Origin: Cercis canadensis
Taxonomy: Eukaryota > Streptophyta > Magnoliopsida > Fabales > Fabaceae
Length of the DNA: 64,000 nucleotides
Direction of reading: 5' to 3'
Assembly: GCA_003255065.1 (NCBI GenBank)
Contig: QAOA01000600.1
Location: 39,752-103,751 of the forward strand
The notes beneath the pieces were generated by a model. That model ran no database searches, was not told the origin of the DNA, and saw nothing but the letters and a program-made list of their open reading frames with translations. Positions 1 through 12,379 of this stretch are shown here, piece by piece. Every line of letters starts with the position of its first letter. Position 1 is the first letter of the stretch. Made by a program: the position numbers and the translations under genes.

Positions 1-354
1 ATTCAATATCCATGGACTTCACTTTTGTGAATTCTGGAGATTGTTTCTTCTGTTTGATATATTTTTGTTTTCATTTTGTCCCTAGATAAAGGCAATTTTA
101 GCAAAGCACCTATATTATTTATATGATTTTTTCTAAAATAAGTTTGAACAAGAAATTTAACCTTGTAAAGAGATTTTTAGATCAATTGTGCTTGCTGATT
201 AGTATTCTTGTGTGTATATTCTTTTTATGATTACGACCATCAAAAGAAAGATGATAAACACAATTTTAATTTGAAAGGATAAGCCCACTTCTTACACTGC
301 ATCCTATTTTCAAGCAATTTTATTTTAAAATATGAAAATAATTGACAAGTGACC

Positions 355-393
<39 letters not shown>

Positions 394-450
394 NAAGTTT
401 ATTTATTAAAAAATAAGATTCACATTCATGTATATGGATATAGATACTCT
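1..450 (+). other. 3' flank of a TNL gene left of the window
   Basis: This stretch has no gene. It aligns by eye with the 3' flank of TNL3 (about 33,430-33,660): the same order of a 'aaggcaatttt' segment, a 'cttcttaca' segment, a reduced poly-AT tract and an 'aagtttattta' segment. The simplest reading is that another TNL lies just left of position 1. This is inference from similarity, and the match is diverged. Confidence 0.45.
356..394. repeat. (AT)n microsatellite ending in an N
   Basis: A run of about 38 bases of alternating T and A ends in one ambiguous base at 394, so the assembled length is uncertain. Confidence 0.9.
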
Positions 451-1036
451 AGTAATATATTTTTTGTCTAAAATTATTGGAACACATAAGAAAGTTCTTA
501 CTACAACATGAATTGAGCATTCCCAGCATTTTAGAAGAGGAATAGGTATGGATGTTTTCCTCCATTCTCATTGTTCAACTTTGGTATTTAAAATCCCTAA
601 CACAGTATTACATGATTAAGCTATTTTAGCTACAATTAGGAGTACTTAGGTTTAAGGTAGATTCCTTTTATTTTGTTGGTACTTTCCTTTTCTGCTTACA
701 CCATTTGTGTGAGATTTGAGATATAAGCTTAAAATTTAAGCCAAGGATTCCTGAATTGATATATCATAGAATACCTACTATTAGTCTGTGATACAAAATT
801 AAAGGTTTTCTTGTCTAATGGAATAAGGAAATTAGGAACTAGATTAATTTTATAGAACTGCAGACAGGTTCACACATTGAATGGTAGAATTGAATCTCTT
901 CCTATTTAAAATTAGGTTCACTCATTAGATGCAAATTTTATGGATTAGATGTTTAACTGGGTTTTGACACCTTGCTATTACTAGTTGTTTTTCATTGGGA
1001 ATATCTTATTTCTTGAATTAATTTCACTTGGTAACG

Positions 1037-3370
1037 AATATAATGTATTTTAAGACTCTCACACCAAGGCAAATTTGGCATGTCTGAACATAGTATATCT
1101 TATTTCCTCTGTGCATGTTTGGATTTCAAACACGTAGATTAGTAAGTATCTAAGGGCTGTATGTATATGAGTTGACACTGAGAACTGAGATATAATTTCT
1201 CATCTCTGTCTCTTGCCTCCTTAATGTTACATTTTTATCTCCATAGAGCAACAGATAATGGAGTTTTAAGGAACGAAAACAGGGATTTAGAAAAGGGGGA
1301 CATTCTTACTGTGAGCACCAATCTCAAAAGATAGTTGCTGAAGATTTCAGATCAGATGGTTCAAGTTTACATTGCGTTCAATGGTTTGGTTTAGAAGGCA
1401 CTAGAGGTCTACATTTTCAACTTTCCACTTTTAGGCTTTTCTTCCATTTACAATTGACCACTTAGAGGAATTAGTGGTGGGTAATTTTTACAATTACTCA
1501 AAATATTTGGACCATTTAAAATTACAAGCTAGTGCCATCATGCCATGTGGTGAAGGGATGAAAGAATTATATATGTACTCTGAAGCATTTATAGATGGCT
1601 GCATGTAAGTGGGGCCAACTCAATTGGGTTTTGGAAACCCTAGATTATTAAAGGGTACCATAGCAAGTACCTTTAGGTTTTCATTGAATTTATTAAGACA
1701 GTACTTGCAATATTGAAAATGAATCACATTTGCTTATTTTCGATGGCTAGCAATTGTTGAAATAAGATAAGAAGTGACCGCTAAAAAAGGCATTCTTGAG
1801 GGTCAATAATAATTGAAAAGATCGTTTCAACAGTGTTTTTGTAAACACATTTTGATGGTTAAATCTTTGTCGAAATTACTATTTTCAATGGACTTTAGAA
1901 GGCTTATTCGATAAATCTGACCCATAAAAATTATTGTTTTTATTGTAGTGCAGCCATATGAACTAAAGTTCAGGTGGCTAAAATTATGTTATTTCAAACT
2001 ATGATGGCTGCATAATCTAACATCTTATTGATAGTAGTATTACTAGTAATATAGACAGAAAATTTAAAACCATTCCTGAACTCACATAAAATTATAAACT
2101 TTTAAAGGAAGAATTTCTTGATATGTATCAAAGTGACTTCAACTTAATGATAAGGGGTTTTTTATTCTTATAATAAATTGTATTTCAATTGAATCAGGGT
2201 TATTGCACCACCTATATAAGGCATATTGCGTCCCAATTTACACAGCTTTTGATGATTTTTATATAATAAACCCCCAATTCAGTATTTTGTTCCATTTGGT
2301 TCCCTGTTTCCCTTTTCCGTTCTATCAGACATGCAAAAGTTGACAATTTAGACTTTTGCTATAACAAAAGTTGCCCTATACGGCTGGTCCTAAATAAAAA
2401 ATCAGTGCCTTCACCGGAAAGGTGTTCCTCTCCGCGTTTTTAGGTTTATTTTCCGCATTGTTTATTCTGGTTTGCAACCACTAAAGATGCAAGGAATATT
2501 TTAGCAGAGAGATTATGCTTTCTAAGTCATGGTTTCCCATTGTGCTCAGTTTTTGTAAGCCCTGCTCCTCCACTTCTTTTATTATTGTTACTGATTACTC
2601 TAAAGTCTGCATAATTCATCGCCGTTTTTGAGTTACCTTGCATCATTTCCATGTACCAAATCTGGGCACTCCACAGTCCACCCAGGTCATCGAGAAAGTT
2701 TTGTTGTTTATTAAGCATATAACAAGAGCAATTGATTTGTACTCCAATAAAAGGTGAAATGATCATAATTGCTTAAGATTTGTTCGGTACAAAGTGCTAA
2801 TTATGATTGTAAACGCTGTTAAGTTTGAATTTCTATCCATGATGTGCCCAGAAAGAGAGTAAATTAATTCAACATCCTTTGTATTTAGCTAAAATTACAC
2901 AATCCTCCCATCGTTTTTTTAAAATCTACAAAAACCTCTTTTGATATTTCCACAAACACTATAAAATAACCTAATTAGCAATTTGAAAATGAATAATTTC
3001 TTGATCTAATTAATATCAAAGTGTTTTTAACTTAATGATAAGAGTATTTTCATTCTTATAATACATTGTATTTCAAAATTAAATATAATAATAAATCCAT
3101 GCTTTCTTAATAGTTTAAGCTCAAAACACTTTTGTAGATTAGTGGTAAAGTTTATTATTACAGCTGCAAGTTTTAGGATAGTTATGTAGTTCCTTGATAT
3201 GGTATGAGAGTTTCATCAAATAAATGGCTTTACTTTCATTTGAGAAACATGCTACAGATGAAAAAACTCATTTTTTAGTATCTACACCTAATATATTTTT
3301 TAGTATTTTAACTACAACTTTGTGTTCAAAATTAACACAAAACTCACAAGTAGGGCAACCTCAATATCAC
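1037..3370 (+). repeat. Intergenic spacer, copy A of a large duplication
   Basis: No gene is supported here. The block is repeated, in the same order, downstream of TNL1 at 8326-8419 and again from 9752 onward. Shared landmarks include an 'agactctcacacca' segment, a 'tgagttgacactgaga' segment, a 'gtgctgaccgg/ctaaaa' region near 1780 and a 'ttgccctatacggctggtcc' segment near 2365. The duplication makes the upstream regions of TNL1 and TNL2 paralogous. Confidence 0.75.
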
Positions 3371-3373
3371 TTA

Positions 3374-4032
<659 letters not shown>

Positions 4033-4035
4033 TTA

Positions 4036-4924
4036 GTCATTGACTGGCCATTTGATTACACCTAATACTTTAAACTTTTGAAATAATGGTTTCTTTGACA
4101 TACTAAAAAATTTAGGCATAATTTTTAATTAGGCTTATTATCCTATTGATTGTGATGGTTACGAACACAAAGAGAGCAAGGAAATTTTTTAAAAGAGAGA
4201 TGATGCTTTCTAAAGTCATGATTTCCCATAGTGCCAATTTTTTCTTATTGCTACCGACTCTGCAGGACTGCATGATTTTGGCAATTTTTTTTCAAAGTTC
4301 TATGTTTAATACTCTGCACCCACGCTATCTAGAAGGCTTTGTTGTTTATTAAGCATAACAAGAGCAATTGATTTGTATTCGGATAAAACGTCAAATGATC
4401 ATAGTTACTTAAGATTTGTTGGATAAAATGAACTACTTATGGTTGTAAATGGAATTTACTCATTTGATTCAGTGAATGGGAGTTTGTGTAGAGAATAACT
4501 TATGTTCAAACGAATGACATTTTAATCGTTTCATACAGTATATAGGAGGACCAAACTGAAAGTCTTTATATTTAAAACTTAATTATCTTTTCTTATGATA
4601 TAAAGCATTTAAAAATAATAAACTCTTCATTTAATTATTGTATTCAGTACATGAGTGTATTCTATACTAGAAAAGAATCTTTTAATAGGACACTCAAAAT
4701 GATGGACCTGTCGTGCAATACCACATGTTATGTGTTGATTAGATGGTCGGTTGTCGCATCCATGCCACAATCCTTAAAATAGAACTATCCCATAAAAATA
4801 ATTGTTGTGATGGTTGGATGGTTTTTTTAATTTGTGTTCTTTTGAATATAATTAAAAAAGGAATTCAGGCAAGGCATTACTCTTCGAGGAAGGATGTGAG
4901 GACTTCTTTATTCCATAGCCTTTT
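4036..4924 (+). promoter_or_regulatory. TNL1 distal upstream region
   Basis: No ORF of note. The region is shared, in order, with the DNA upstream of TNL2 (13,380-15,060), TNL4 (43,620-44,200) and an orphan copy (36,000-36,890). Common landmarks are a 'ttgttgtttattaagcataac' segment, a 'ccacatgttatg' segment, 'atcccataaaaataattgtt' and a 'ggaattcaggcaaggcatta' segment just before the CT-rich leader. It probably contains the promoter; no individual site can be proved by eye. Confidence 0.5.
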
Positions 4925-5728
4925 TTTCTCTGTTTGTCTTTGTTCCTCTTCTCTTTAAATTTTGACTTACCTGTCTCTTCAAATCGCACTTATTGACTTC
5001 GATTAGCATCTTCATCACAAAGAACTACGCGATTGCCGACACTGCTACAACAATTAAGCTTATGGAATGAGTCTATTCATTTACGTTTCTCTGTTTGTCT
5101 TTGTTCCTCTTCTCTTTAAATTTTGACTTACCTGTCTCTTCAAATCGCACTTATTGACTGCGATTAGCATCTTCATCACAAAGAACTACGCGATTGTCGA
5201 CACTGCTACAACAATTAAGCTTATGGAATGAGTCTATTCATTTACGTTTCTCTGTTTGTCTTTGTTCCTCTTCTCTTTAAATTTTGACTTACCTGTCTCT
5301 TCAAATCGCACTTATTGACTTCGATTAGCATCTTCATCACAAAGAACTACGCGATTGCCGACACTGCTACAACCTTATGGAATGAGTCTATTCATTTACG
5401 TTTCTCTGTTTGTCTTTGTTCCTCTTCTCTTTAAATTTTGACTTACCTGTCTCTTCAAATCGCACTTATTGACTTCGATTAGCATCTTCATCACAAAGAA
5501 CTGCGCGATTGCCGACACTTCTACAACAATTAAGCTTATGGAATGAGTCTATTCATTTACGTTTCTCTGTTTGTCTTTGTTCCTCTTCTCTTTAAATTTT
5601 GACTTACCTGTCTCTTCAAATCGCACTTACTGACTGCGATTAGCATCTTCATCACAAAGAACTACGCGATTGCCGACACTGCTACAACAATTAAGCTTAT
5701 GGAATGAGTCTATTCATTTACGTTTCTC
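4925..5728 (+). repeat. 161-bp tandem repeat, five copies, in the TNL1 leader
   Basis: A unit that starts with a CT-rich run (tctctgtttgtctttgttcc) and ends with 'gagtctattcatttacg' recurs at 4925, 5086, 5247, 5401 and 5562. The spacings are 161, 161, 154 and 161 bp; the third unit has lost 7 bp around 'aattaagc'. Copies differ at only a few bases. The other TNL loci carry one unit each, so this is a local expansion in what is probably the transcribed leader. Confidence 0.9.
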
Positions 5729-6421
5729 ATAACTGATCCTGTGAAGGTTAGAATTTTTATTTTCTAGTTCGTCATCTATTTTTTGAGCATCATTATCCTA
5801 TTATATGTCATTTTTTGTAAACTGGTAGTAATCTTTTGTTAAATTTCCTTAGAAAATGGAAAGAAGAAAGACAATCTTTTTTAGCCAATGAAAAAAAAAA
5901 TTGATTTTCACAGAATTTGCTTCAACTATAGCTCATAAACATTGCGAACCATATTTTTGGCTGATGCTTGTGATCTCTCTATATGGCACTTTCGTCAGAA
6001 CAATATAGAATCAATGGAAGAAAATTTAGACAGTTCAAAACTTTTGTATTAGTAAAAAAATATTGTTTTGTTATTTTTATTAGGGAGACAGTATGTTCAC
6101 ATTCATTTTAGAAAACCGCAGTGTGTGAAATGGTAAACATTTAAGTGAAAATATAATACTACAAAATAATACCATAATCATAAAGAAATAAGCACACTAG
6201 ATTTGAACCAAAATCCTAAGGATCACACCAACCTTAAATATGAGTATGTGACTAGCCGAGATATTGTTAATAGTCACAAGAAGATTTTGTTGTAGGTAAA
6301 TCACCTGTTTCAGGAGATTTATTCTCCATGCTTGCATCAATTTTTATCTAGTTTCAGTTATGCTGATCGATTTTACATCTTATTCTTTTAGTAATCAATA
6401 TGGTTTCGTTGTTGTAGGTAC
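5729..6421 (+). promoter_or_regulatory. TNL1 probable 5'UTR intron
   Basis: After the leader the sequence reads 'gatcctgtgaag|gttag' near 5744 and, some 670 bp later, 'gttgttgtag|gtacatgac' near 6419. The same donor-like and acceptor-like borders recur at TNL3, TNL4 and TNL5. At TNL2 the donor-like site reads 'gaag|attag', without GT. I infer a leader intron in this family; no transcript is available. Confidence 0.45.
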
Positions 6422-6457
6422 ATGACTAGTTCAATTCACGGTGACTCAGTAATGTAA
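6422..6457 (+). promoter_or_regulatory. uORF upstream of TNL1
   Basis: ATG to TAA over 12 codons encoding MTSSIHGDSVM. It ends 33 nt before the TNL1 start codon. An uORF of the same length sits at the same place in every TNL of the window. Confidence 0.6.
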
Positions 6458-6490
6458 GGTTCTAATATTAACATTAGATACTAAATCCAA

Positions 6491-8325
6491 ATGCTGAAAC
6501 CTTTAAGAGTTTCAATGGCTCATGGTGCTGAAGGAGCATCTTCCTCAAATTTTTCTTTCAATTCAGCCCTAGGATGGAAATATCACGTTTTCTTGAGTTT
6601 TAGAGGTGACACCCGAACAAATTTTTCAGACTTCTTATATACTACTTTGGTAAGAAAGGGAATCCTCACTTTCAGGGATGAGGAACAACTTGAAAGAGGA
6701 GAAGTTATTTCTAAACAACTCCATAAAGCTATTGAAGAATCTCTCTCAGCAATTGTTGTTCTATCCCCAAAATATGCTACATCCGCTTGGTGTTTAAATG
6801 AGCTCCAAATAATTGTTGAATCTCGAAAAATGTTGGAAGGATTGGTTTTCCCAGTCTTCTATGATGTAGAATCCTCTGATGTAAGGTACCAAAAGGGAAG
6901 TTTTGTTGAAGCTTTCAGAAAACATGAAGAAAGATATAAAGAAGACAAAGACAAGGTTGAAAGATGGAGACAAGCATTAAGAAAAGTTGCCGATTTATCT
7001 GGGTACCCGTCCAAGGATAGGTAATTAACTTGCCATTGTCTAGGTAACTAAGTAGAATACCAATGTTAAAAATAGAAGCCCATAAATCCAGCTGCAATTA
7101 ATAATTCTGGTTATGTGGTAAAAACTTTCAACCTAAAAGCTTGGCAGTTAAGCTAGAAAGTATTGAGCATATATTCTGAATCTGTGTAGAAGGTGCTAAA
7201 TATATGATAACCTGTGTTGGCTGTTTCTTCATATATTTGATTATAATTCTTATTTAATTCATCACAAGATTATCCTTTCTTCCATGTAGGCACCAATCAC
7301 AACTCATTGAAGAAATTGTGGCGGAACTATGGACAAAACTGCAACCCAAATTGCCATCACACAATGATGGTCTAGTTGGAATTTATTCAAGGATGGAAAA
7401 GATGCTTTCACTTTTAGGCAAGGATGTTTGCTTCATAGGAATATGGGGCATAGGTGGTACAGGAAAGACAACTCTTGCTAGAGTTGTTTATGAGGCAATC
7501 CGCCATAAATTTGAAATTAGTTGTTTCCTTGCTAATGTTAGAGAGATTTCTGGTGAAAATGGTCATGCTCTGGTTCAGCTCCAAAGAGAACTTCTTTCTC
7601 ATCTGAAAATTAGTGGCATAGAAATTGAAAATTCATCTGACGGAAAGAAAAAAGTTAGAAACCTTTTGTTCAACAAAAAGGTTCTCCTTATCCTTGATGA
7701 TATCAGTGCCAATAGCCAATTAGAGAATTTGGCTGGAAACCAAAATTGGTTTGGCCAAGGGAGTAGAGTAATAATAATAACTAGAGACAAGGGATTGCTA
7801 ATATCACATGGTGTGTCTGAAATGTATCCAATACAAATCTTGAATGGTGAGGAATCCCTTCAACTCTTTTGTCAGAAAGCCTTCAAAGATCAACCGGAAG
7901 AAATTTATCTAGAGTTGTCTAAAACTGTGGTTCAATATGCTGGAGGCCTTCCTTTGGCTCTCAAAGTATTGGGTTCTTTTCTTTGTGGAAGAAGTGTACC
8001 TGAATGGAAAAATGCTCTGGATGAGATCAAAAAATTTCCACCTGAACATATTATAAGTAGACTTCGAATAAGCTAGAAAGTATTGGATGACAAGAAAAAG
8101 AATATATTTCTGAATATAGCTTGCTTCTTTAAGGAGATGAGCAAATGTGAGGTGATACATATATTGGAAGTATGTGATCTTTATCCTACCATTGGAATAA
8201 ATGTTCTTCTTGAGAGATCCTTGCTAACTGAATATCTTGAGCGTGGTAAATAGTGTTTGGGGATGCATGACTTGCTTCAAGAAATGGGTAAGCATATAGT
8301 TAAACCATAAATCTCTTGATGATGA
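6491..8325 (+). pseudogene. TNL1: truncated TIR-NB-LRR resistance gene
   Basis: Exon 1 (6491-7020) encodes a complete TIR domain, including WCLNEL with the catalytic-type glutamate and a box-1 loop shortened by one codon (FRGDTR). Exon 2 starts at 7290 after a clean GT...AG intron and carries a P-loop (GIGGTGKTT), kinase-2 (LLILDD) and GLPLAL. It then meets an in-frame TAG at 8074-8076, where TNL2 has TAC, and a second TAG at 8251-8253. A one-base insertion follows near 8303. Homology to TNL2 stops at about 8325, just after MHDLLQEMG, and continues into spacer DNA matching 1037 onward. LRR and C-JID are absent. The first stop would leave 438 aa (TIR plus most of NB-ARC). Confidence 0.9.
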
Positions 8326-8419
8326 ATATAATGTATTTAAGACTCTCACACCATGTCTGAACATAGTATATCTTATTTCCTTTGTGCATGTTTGGATTTG
8401 AAACACACAGATTAGTAAG

Positions 8420-9751
8420 TGTTGTGTGAATTTTATACTCACTTTAGTTCCTTGAGAAATTTTAGTATTAGATAATAGGTTTTTGTTATTTTGTTATAGG
8501 ATTATTAAAATGGAGAGATTTCATGGATTTAAGTGAAGAAATAGTAAATTTTGGGAGCTAGGACAGACAGCAAAGGCTGCAGCGCCTATGACAAGCAAGC
8601 AAAGCACCCTTGCCCTTGTGCTCAAGAGCCCCAGCGCTTATGCTTGCAAAATCAGCAAAGAAGCATAGGCTAAGCGCCCCTGCGACCCAAGGGTAGAGCC
8701 CCAGCACCCGCGAGCCCAGTCTCGTGGCGCCTCAATGTTATACCGCAAGAGCCCCAGTGCCCGTAAGCTTCAAATCATGGGCACTAGTCAGAAGCAAGGT
8801 GCCTCTGCGCCACAAACCATGCGCCCCAGCGCCCGAGCTTGACTTTTCTTAAACATAAACTTTCTTTCCTAATTAAAATGGGACTCTTTGTAAGTTGTAT
8901 AAATAGATACGCTTAGGTTTTAGAAAACTCTCTCTAGACATTTTTGGGAGAAACAAGAGCAAGGCAAGGATTGAAGAAGGGATTTGTAGAAGCAAATTTG
9001 GGCTTTTACTATATGAGTTTTGTTCTTTTCTCCTCTCATCTATATCTAGACTTTATTCAATTATGTTTTTAGCTTTTGCTATGAACTAAATTCCTTTCTA
9101 GGGCTACGATGTAGCCTAGCTAGGATGCTTTGTAATTTTTTATTTTTTTAATTCAAGAGCATCTTTATTAATTGTCTTTTTCTTCTAAATTCTTCATACT
9201 TCTAATTGCTTGATCACCAATTAGTTGATTAGATAATTGCAATGAGACTAGGAGGTAATTTGTAATTCAAGATTATAAGGATTAAGAACATATATTTCAT
9301 AAGGGATAAGAATATACCTTTATGGTTTAAGTAGCTATTAAGAGAATCATAGAATTACATGAATTTCTAGGTTATTTGTAATTCACATTAAAAATAAGTA
9401 GGTTCATAACTTGGAAATACTTTCGTTTGACCTTGGAAAAAGGCTAATAAATAATTTAGGGTTCTTGGCTAGCAATCAAGAAGATAGTTCTTGGTTAATG
9501 AAGTAGGGATAATAAATCAGAATAGCTATGGTGAAATCGAAAATCCTAGATACTTCTCATCCATATTTCAACCTCTTTTACTATTCTTGCATATTAATTA
9601 TTGCTTGATACCAAAACTTGATTGTCTAGATAAAATTTGAATATATTTAATTTTAGTACTCATTAGCCACAATTTCCGTGGGACGATATACTACTCTCAT
9701 TTTATTACCTGAAAATGAAAATGTACACTTGCGTTAGAATTTTACACAGCA
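8420..9751. mobile_element. Solo LTR of a Ty3/gypsy-like retrotransposon
   Basis: The 1332-bp block interrupts spacer DNA that is continuous at 1130-1150. It begins TGTTGTGTGAA and ends TTTACACAGCA, so it has TG...CA ends. Its flanks are gtaag (8415-8419) and gtaaa (9752-9756), a 5-bp target duplication with one change. It contains a 'tataaatagatac' box and an end segment with 'gtgggacgatat', a wording familiar from plant gypsy LTRs. No gag, protease or polymerase is present, consistent with LTR-LTR recombination. A GC-rich stretch of short repeats occupies about 8570-8850. Confidence 0.8.
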
Positions 9752-11230
9752 GTAAATATCTAAGCACTGTATGTTTATGAGTTGACACTGAGAACTAACA
9801 TATAATTTCTCATCTCTGTCTCGTGCCTCCTTAATGTTACATTTTTATCTCCCAAGAGCAACAGATAATGGACTTGTGAGGAACGAAAACAGGGATTTAG
9901 AAAAGGGGGACATTGTTACTGTGAGCACCAATCTCAACACATAGTTGCTGTAGATTTCAGATCAGATGGTTCAAGTTTACATTGCGTTCAATGGTTTGGT
10001 TTAGAAGGCGTATGATTGTGATTGGTTGCAAACACTAGAGGTCTACATTTTCAACTTCCCAATTTTAGGCTTTTCTTCCATTTACAATTGACCACTTAGA
10101 GGAATTAGTTTTTACAATTACTCAAAATATTTGGACCATTTAAAATTACATGCTAGTGCCATCATGCATTGTGGTGATGGGATGAAAGCATTATATATGT
10201 ACTCTGAAGCATTTACAGAGATGGCTGCATATAAGTGGGGCCAACTCAAATGGGTTTTGGAAACCCTAGATTACTAAAGGGTACCATAGCAAACACCTTC
10301 ATGTTTTCATTGAATTTATTAACATAGTACTTGCAATATTGAAAATGAATCACATTTGATTAATAGCAATTGTTGAAACAAGACAAGAAGTGACCGGTAA
10401 AAAAAGGCATTCTTGAGGGCCAATAATAATTGAAAAGACCGTTTCAACAGTGCTTTTGTTAACACATTTTGATGGTTAAATCTTTGTCCAAATTATTATT
10501 TTCAGTGGACTTTTGAAGCTTATTCGATAAATCTGACCCATAAAAATTATTGTTTTTATTGTAGTGCAGCTATATGAACTAAAGTTCGGGTGGCTAAAAT
10601 TATGTTATTTCAAACTATGATGGCTGCATAATCTAACATCTTAATTGATAGTAGTATTACTACTAATATAGACAGAAAATTAAAACCATTCCTGAACCTA
10701 CATAAAAGCATAAACTTTTAAAAGGAAGAATTTCTTGATATGTATCAAAGTAACTTTAACTTAATGATAAAGGGGTTTTTTATTCCTATAATAAATTGTA
10801 TTTCAATTGAATCAGGGTTATTGCATCACCTATATAAGGCATATTGCGTCTCTATTTACATAGCTTTTGATGATTTTGATATAATAAACCCCCAATTCAG
10901 TATTTTGTTCCATTTGGTTCCCTATTTCCCTTTTTCGTTCTATCAGACATGCTGCAGGTAAAGATAATCTTTTTTTGTATGCTTAATAGTTTAAAGTTTT
11001 CACATAATTATTCTTTGATAAACTTGATTAGGCTTTTTTCTATAGCAAAAGTTGCCCTATACGAATGGTCCTAAACAAAAAACAAGTGACTTCACCGGAA
11101 AGGTGTTCCTCTCCGCGATTTAAGGTTTATTGTCTGTATTGTTTGTTCTGGTTTGCAACCACAAAGGATGCAAGGAAATTTTTCAAAAGAGAGATGATAC
11201 TTTCTAAGTCATGGTTTTCCATTGTGCTCA

Positions 11231-11271
11231 TTTTTTTTTTTTTTTTTNNNNNNNTTTTTTTTTTTTTTTTA
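11231..11271. repeat. Poly-T tract containing seven N bases
   Basis: A T homopolymer is broken by N at 11,248-11,254. The assembly could not resolve its length. Confidence 0.9.
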
Positions 11272-12153
11272 TAACCCCTGCTCCTCCACTTCTTTTCTTA
11301 TTGTTATTCAATATTCTGCAGTCCACATAATTCATCACCGTTTTTTGGCCAATGAAAAACAAAATTTGATTTTCACAGAATTTGCGTCAACTATAGCTCG
11401 CAAACATTGTGAACCATATTTTGGGCCGATACTTGTCATCTCTCTAGATGGCAATTTGATCAGAAGATTATAGGATATATGGAAAAAATATTTAGACAGT
11501 TTAAAACTTTTGTATTAATAAAAAATATGGTTTTGTTGTTTTTATTAGGGAGATAAAGTATGTTTATATTCATTTTAGAAAACCCCACTGTGTGAAAAAG
11601 AAAACATTTAAGTGGGAGACAAGCTAATCTGGAATCTGGATCAGTGGGACATTATTTGCAGTTTTGAGTGATATACAGCAATATAAAAAGTACACAAATC
11701 AATAGCCTATCTACTCGGTTATTTTACATCATTTGCGAGGCCACTACCATCGGGGAAGAAAATCTAATGAGAATCTAGTCAAAGATAGGCAATGTAAAAG
11801 TAATAAACAAATGAAATGGGTATTCTAAATCAATAGGTTTGCTGCTTAATCTAACATCTTCATATTTTGTTTCTCGCTAATAAGGGAAAAAAAAAAAATT
11901 GAAAACCATTACTTTTGCTTTTTGATATTTTAGTTTGAACACGGAATCGTAAGTTGCCGACAGGTCACTTGGTTACTATAAACCATTCCTAAACTCTCAT
12001 ATAACTGAAACTTTCAAAATAGAGAATTTTTTAGTAAGTATCAAAGTGAAAATCACTTAGTGATAAGGAGTATTTTGCATTCATATAATAAATTGTACTT
12101 TAATAAGAGAAAATAATAAATTCTGGCTTTGTTAACTATTTAACCTTGAAAAA

Positions 12154-12154
<1 letters not shown>

Positions 12155-12194
<40 letters not shown>
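12155..12194. repeat. (AT)n microsatellite
   Basis: Forty bases of alternating A and T in the spacer. Confidence 0.85.
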
Positions 12195-12197
<3 letters not shown>

Positions 12198-12216
12198 GCT
12201 TTTGATGATTTTGATA

Positions 12217-12379
12217 GGTTTAAATGTACTATAGGTCTTTATAATTTGGACAAATTTTGAATCAAGTTTCAATTTAAAAAAAAAATTAAACTATAAAAAT
12301 TTCAAAAGAAAAAAAAAAAATTATAAGAACCTGATTCAAAATTCGTTCAAACTATAGGGATTTGTTACACATTTAAGCC
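12217..12379. mobile_element. Small inverted-repeat MITE
   Basis: The left arm (ggtttaaatgtactatagg, then an 'aattttgaatcaag' segment) pairs with the right arm (a 'ctgattcaaaattcg' segment, then 'aactataggg' and 'catttaagcc'). The centre is A-rich. It has no coding capacity. The inverted structure is clear; the family is not established. Confidence 0.6.

Noticed and set aside
4925-5728. Regularly spaced repeats resembling an array
   Set aside because: The repeats are head-to-tail 161-bp units with no distinct spacers, in a plant gene leader; this is not CRISPR.
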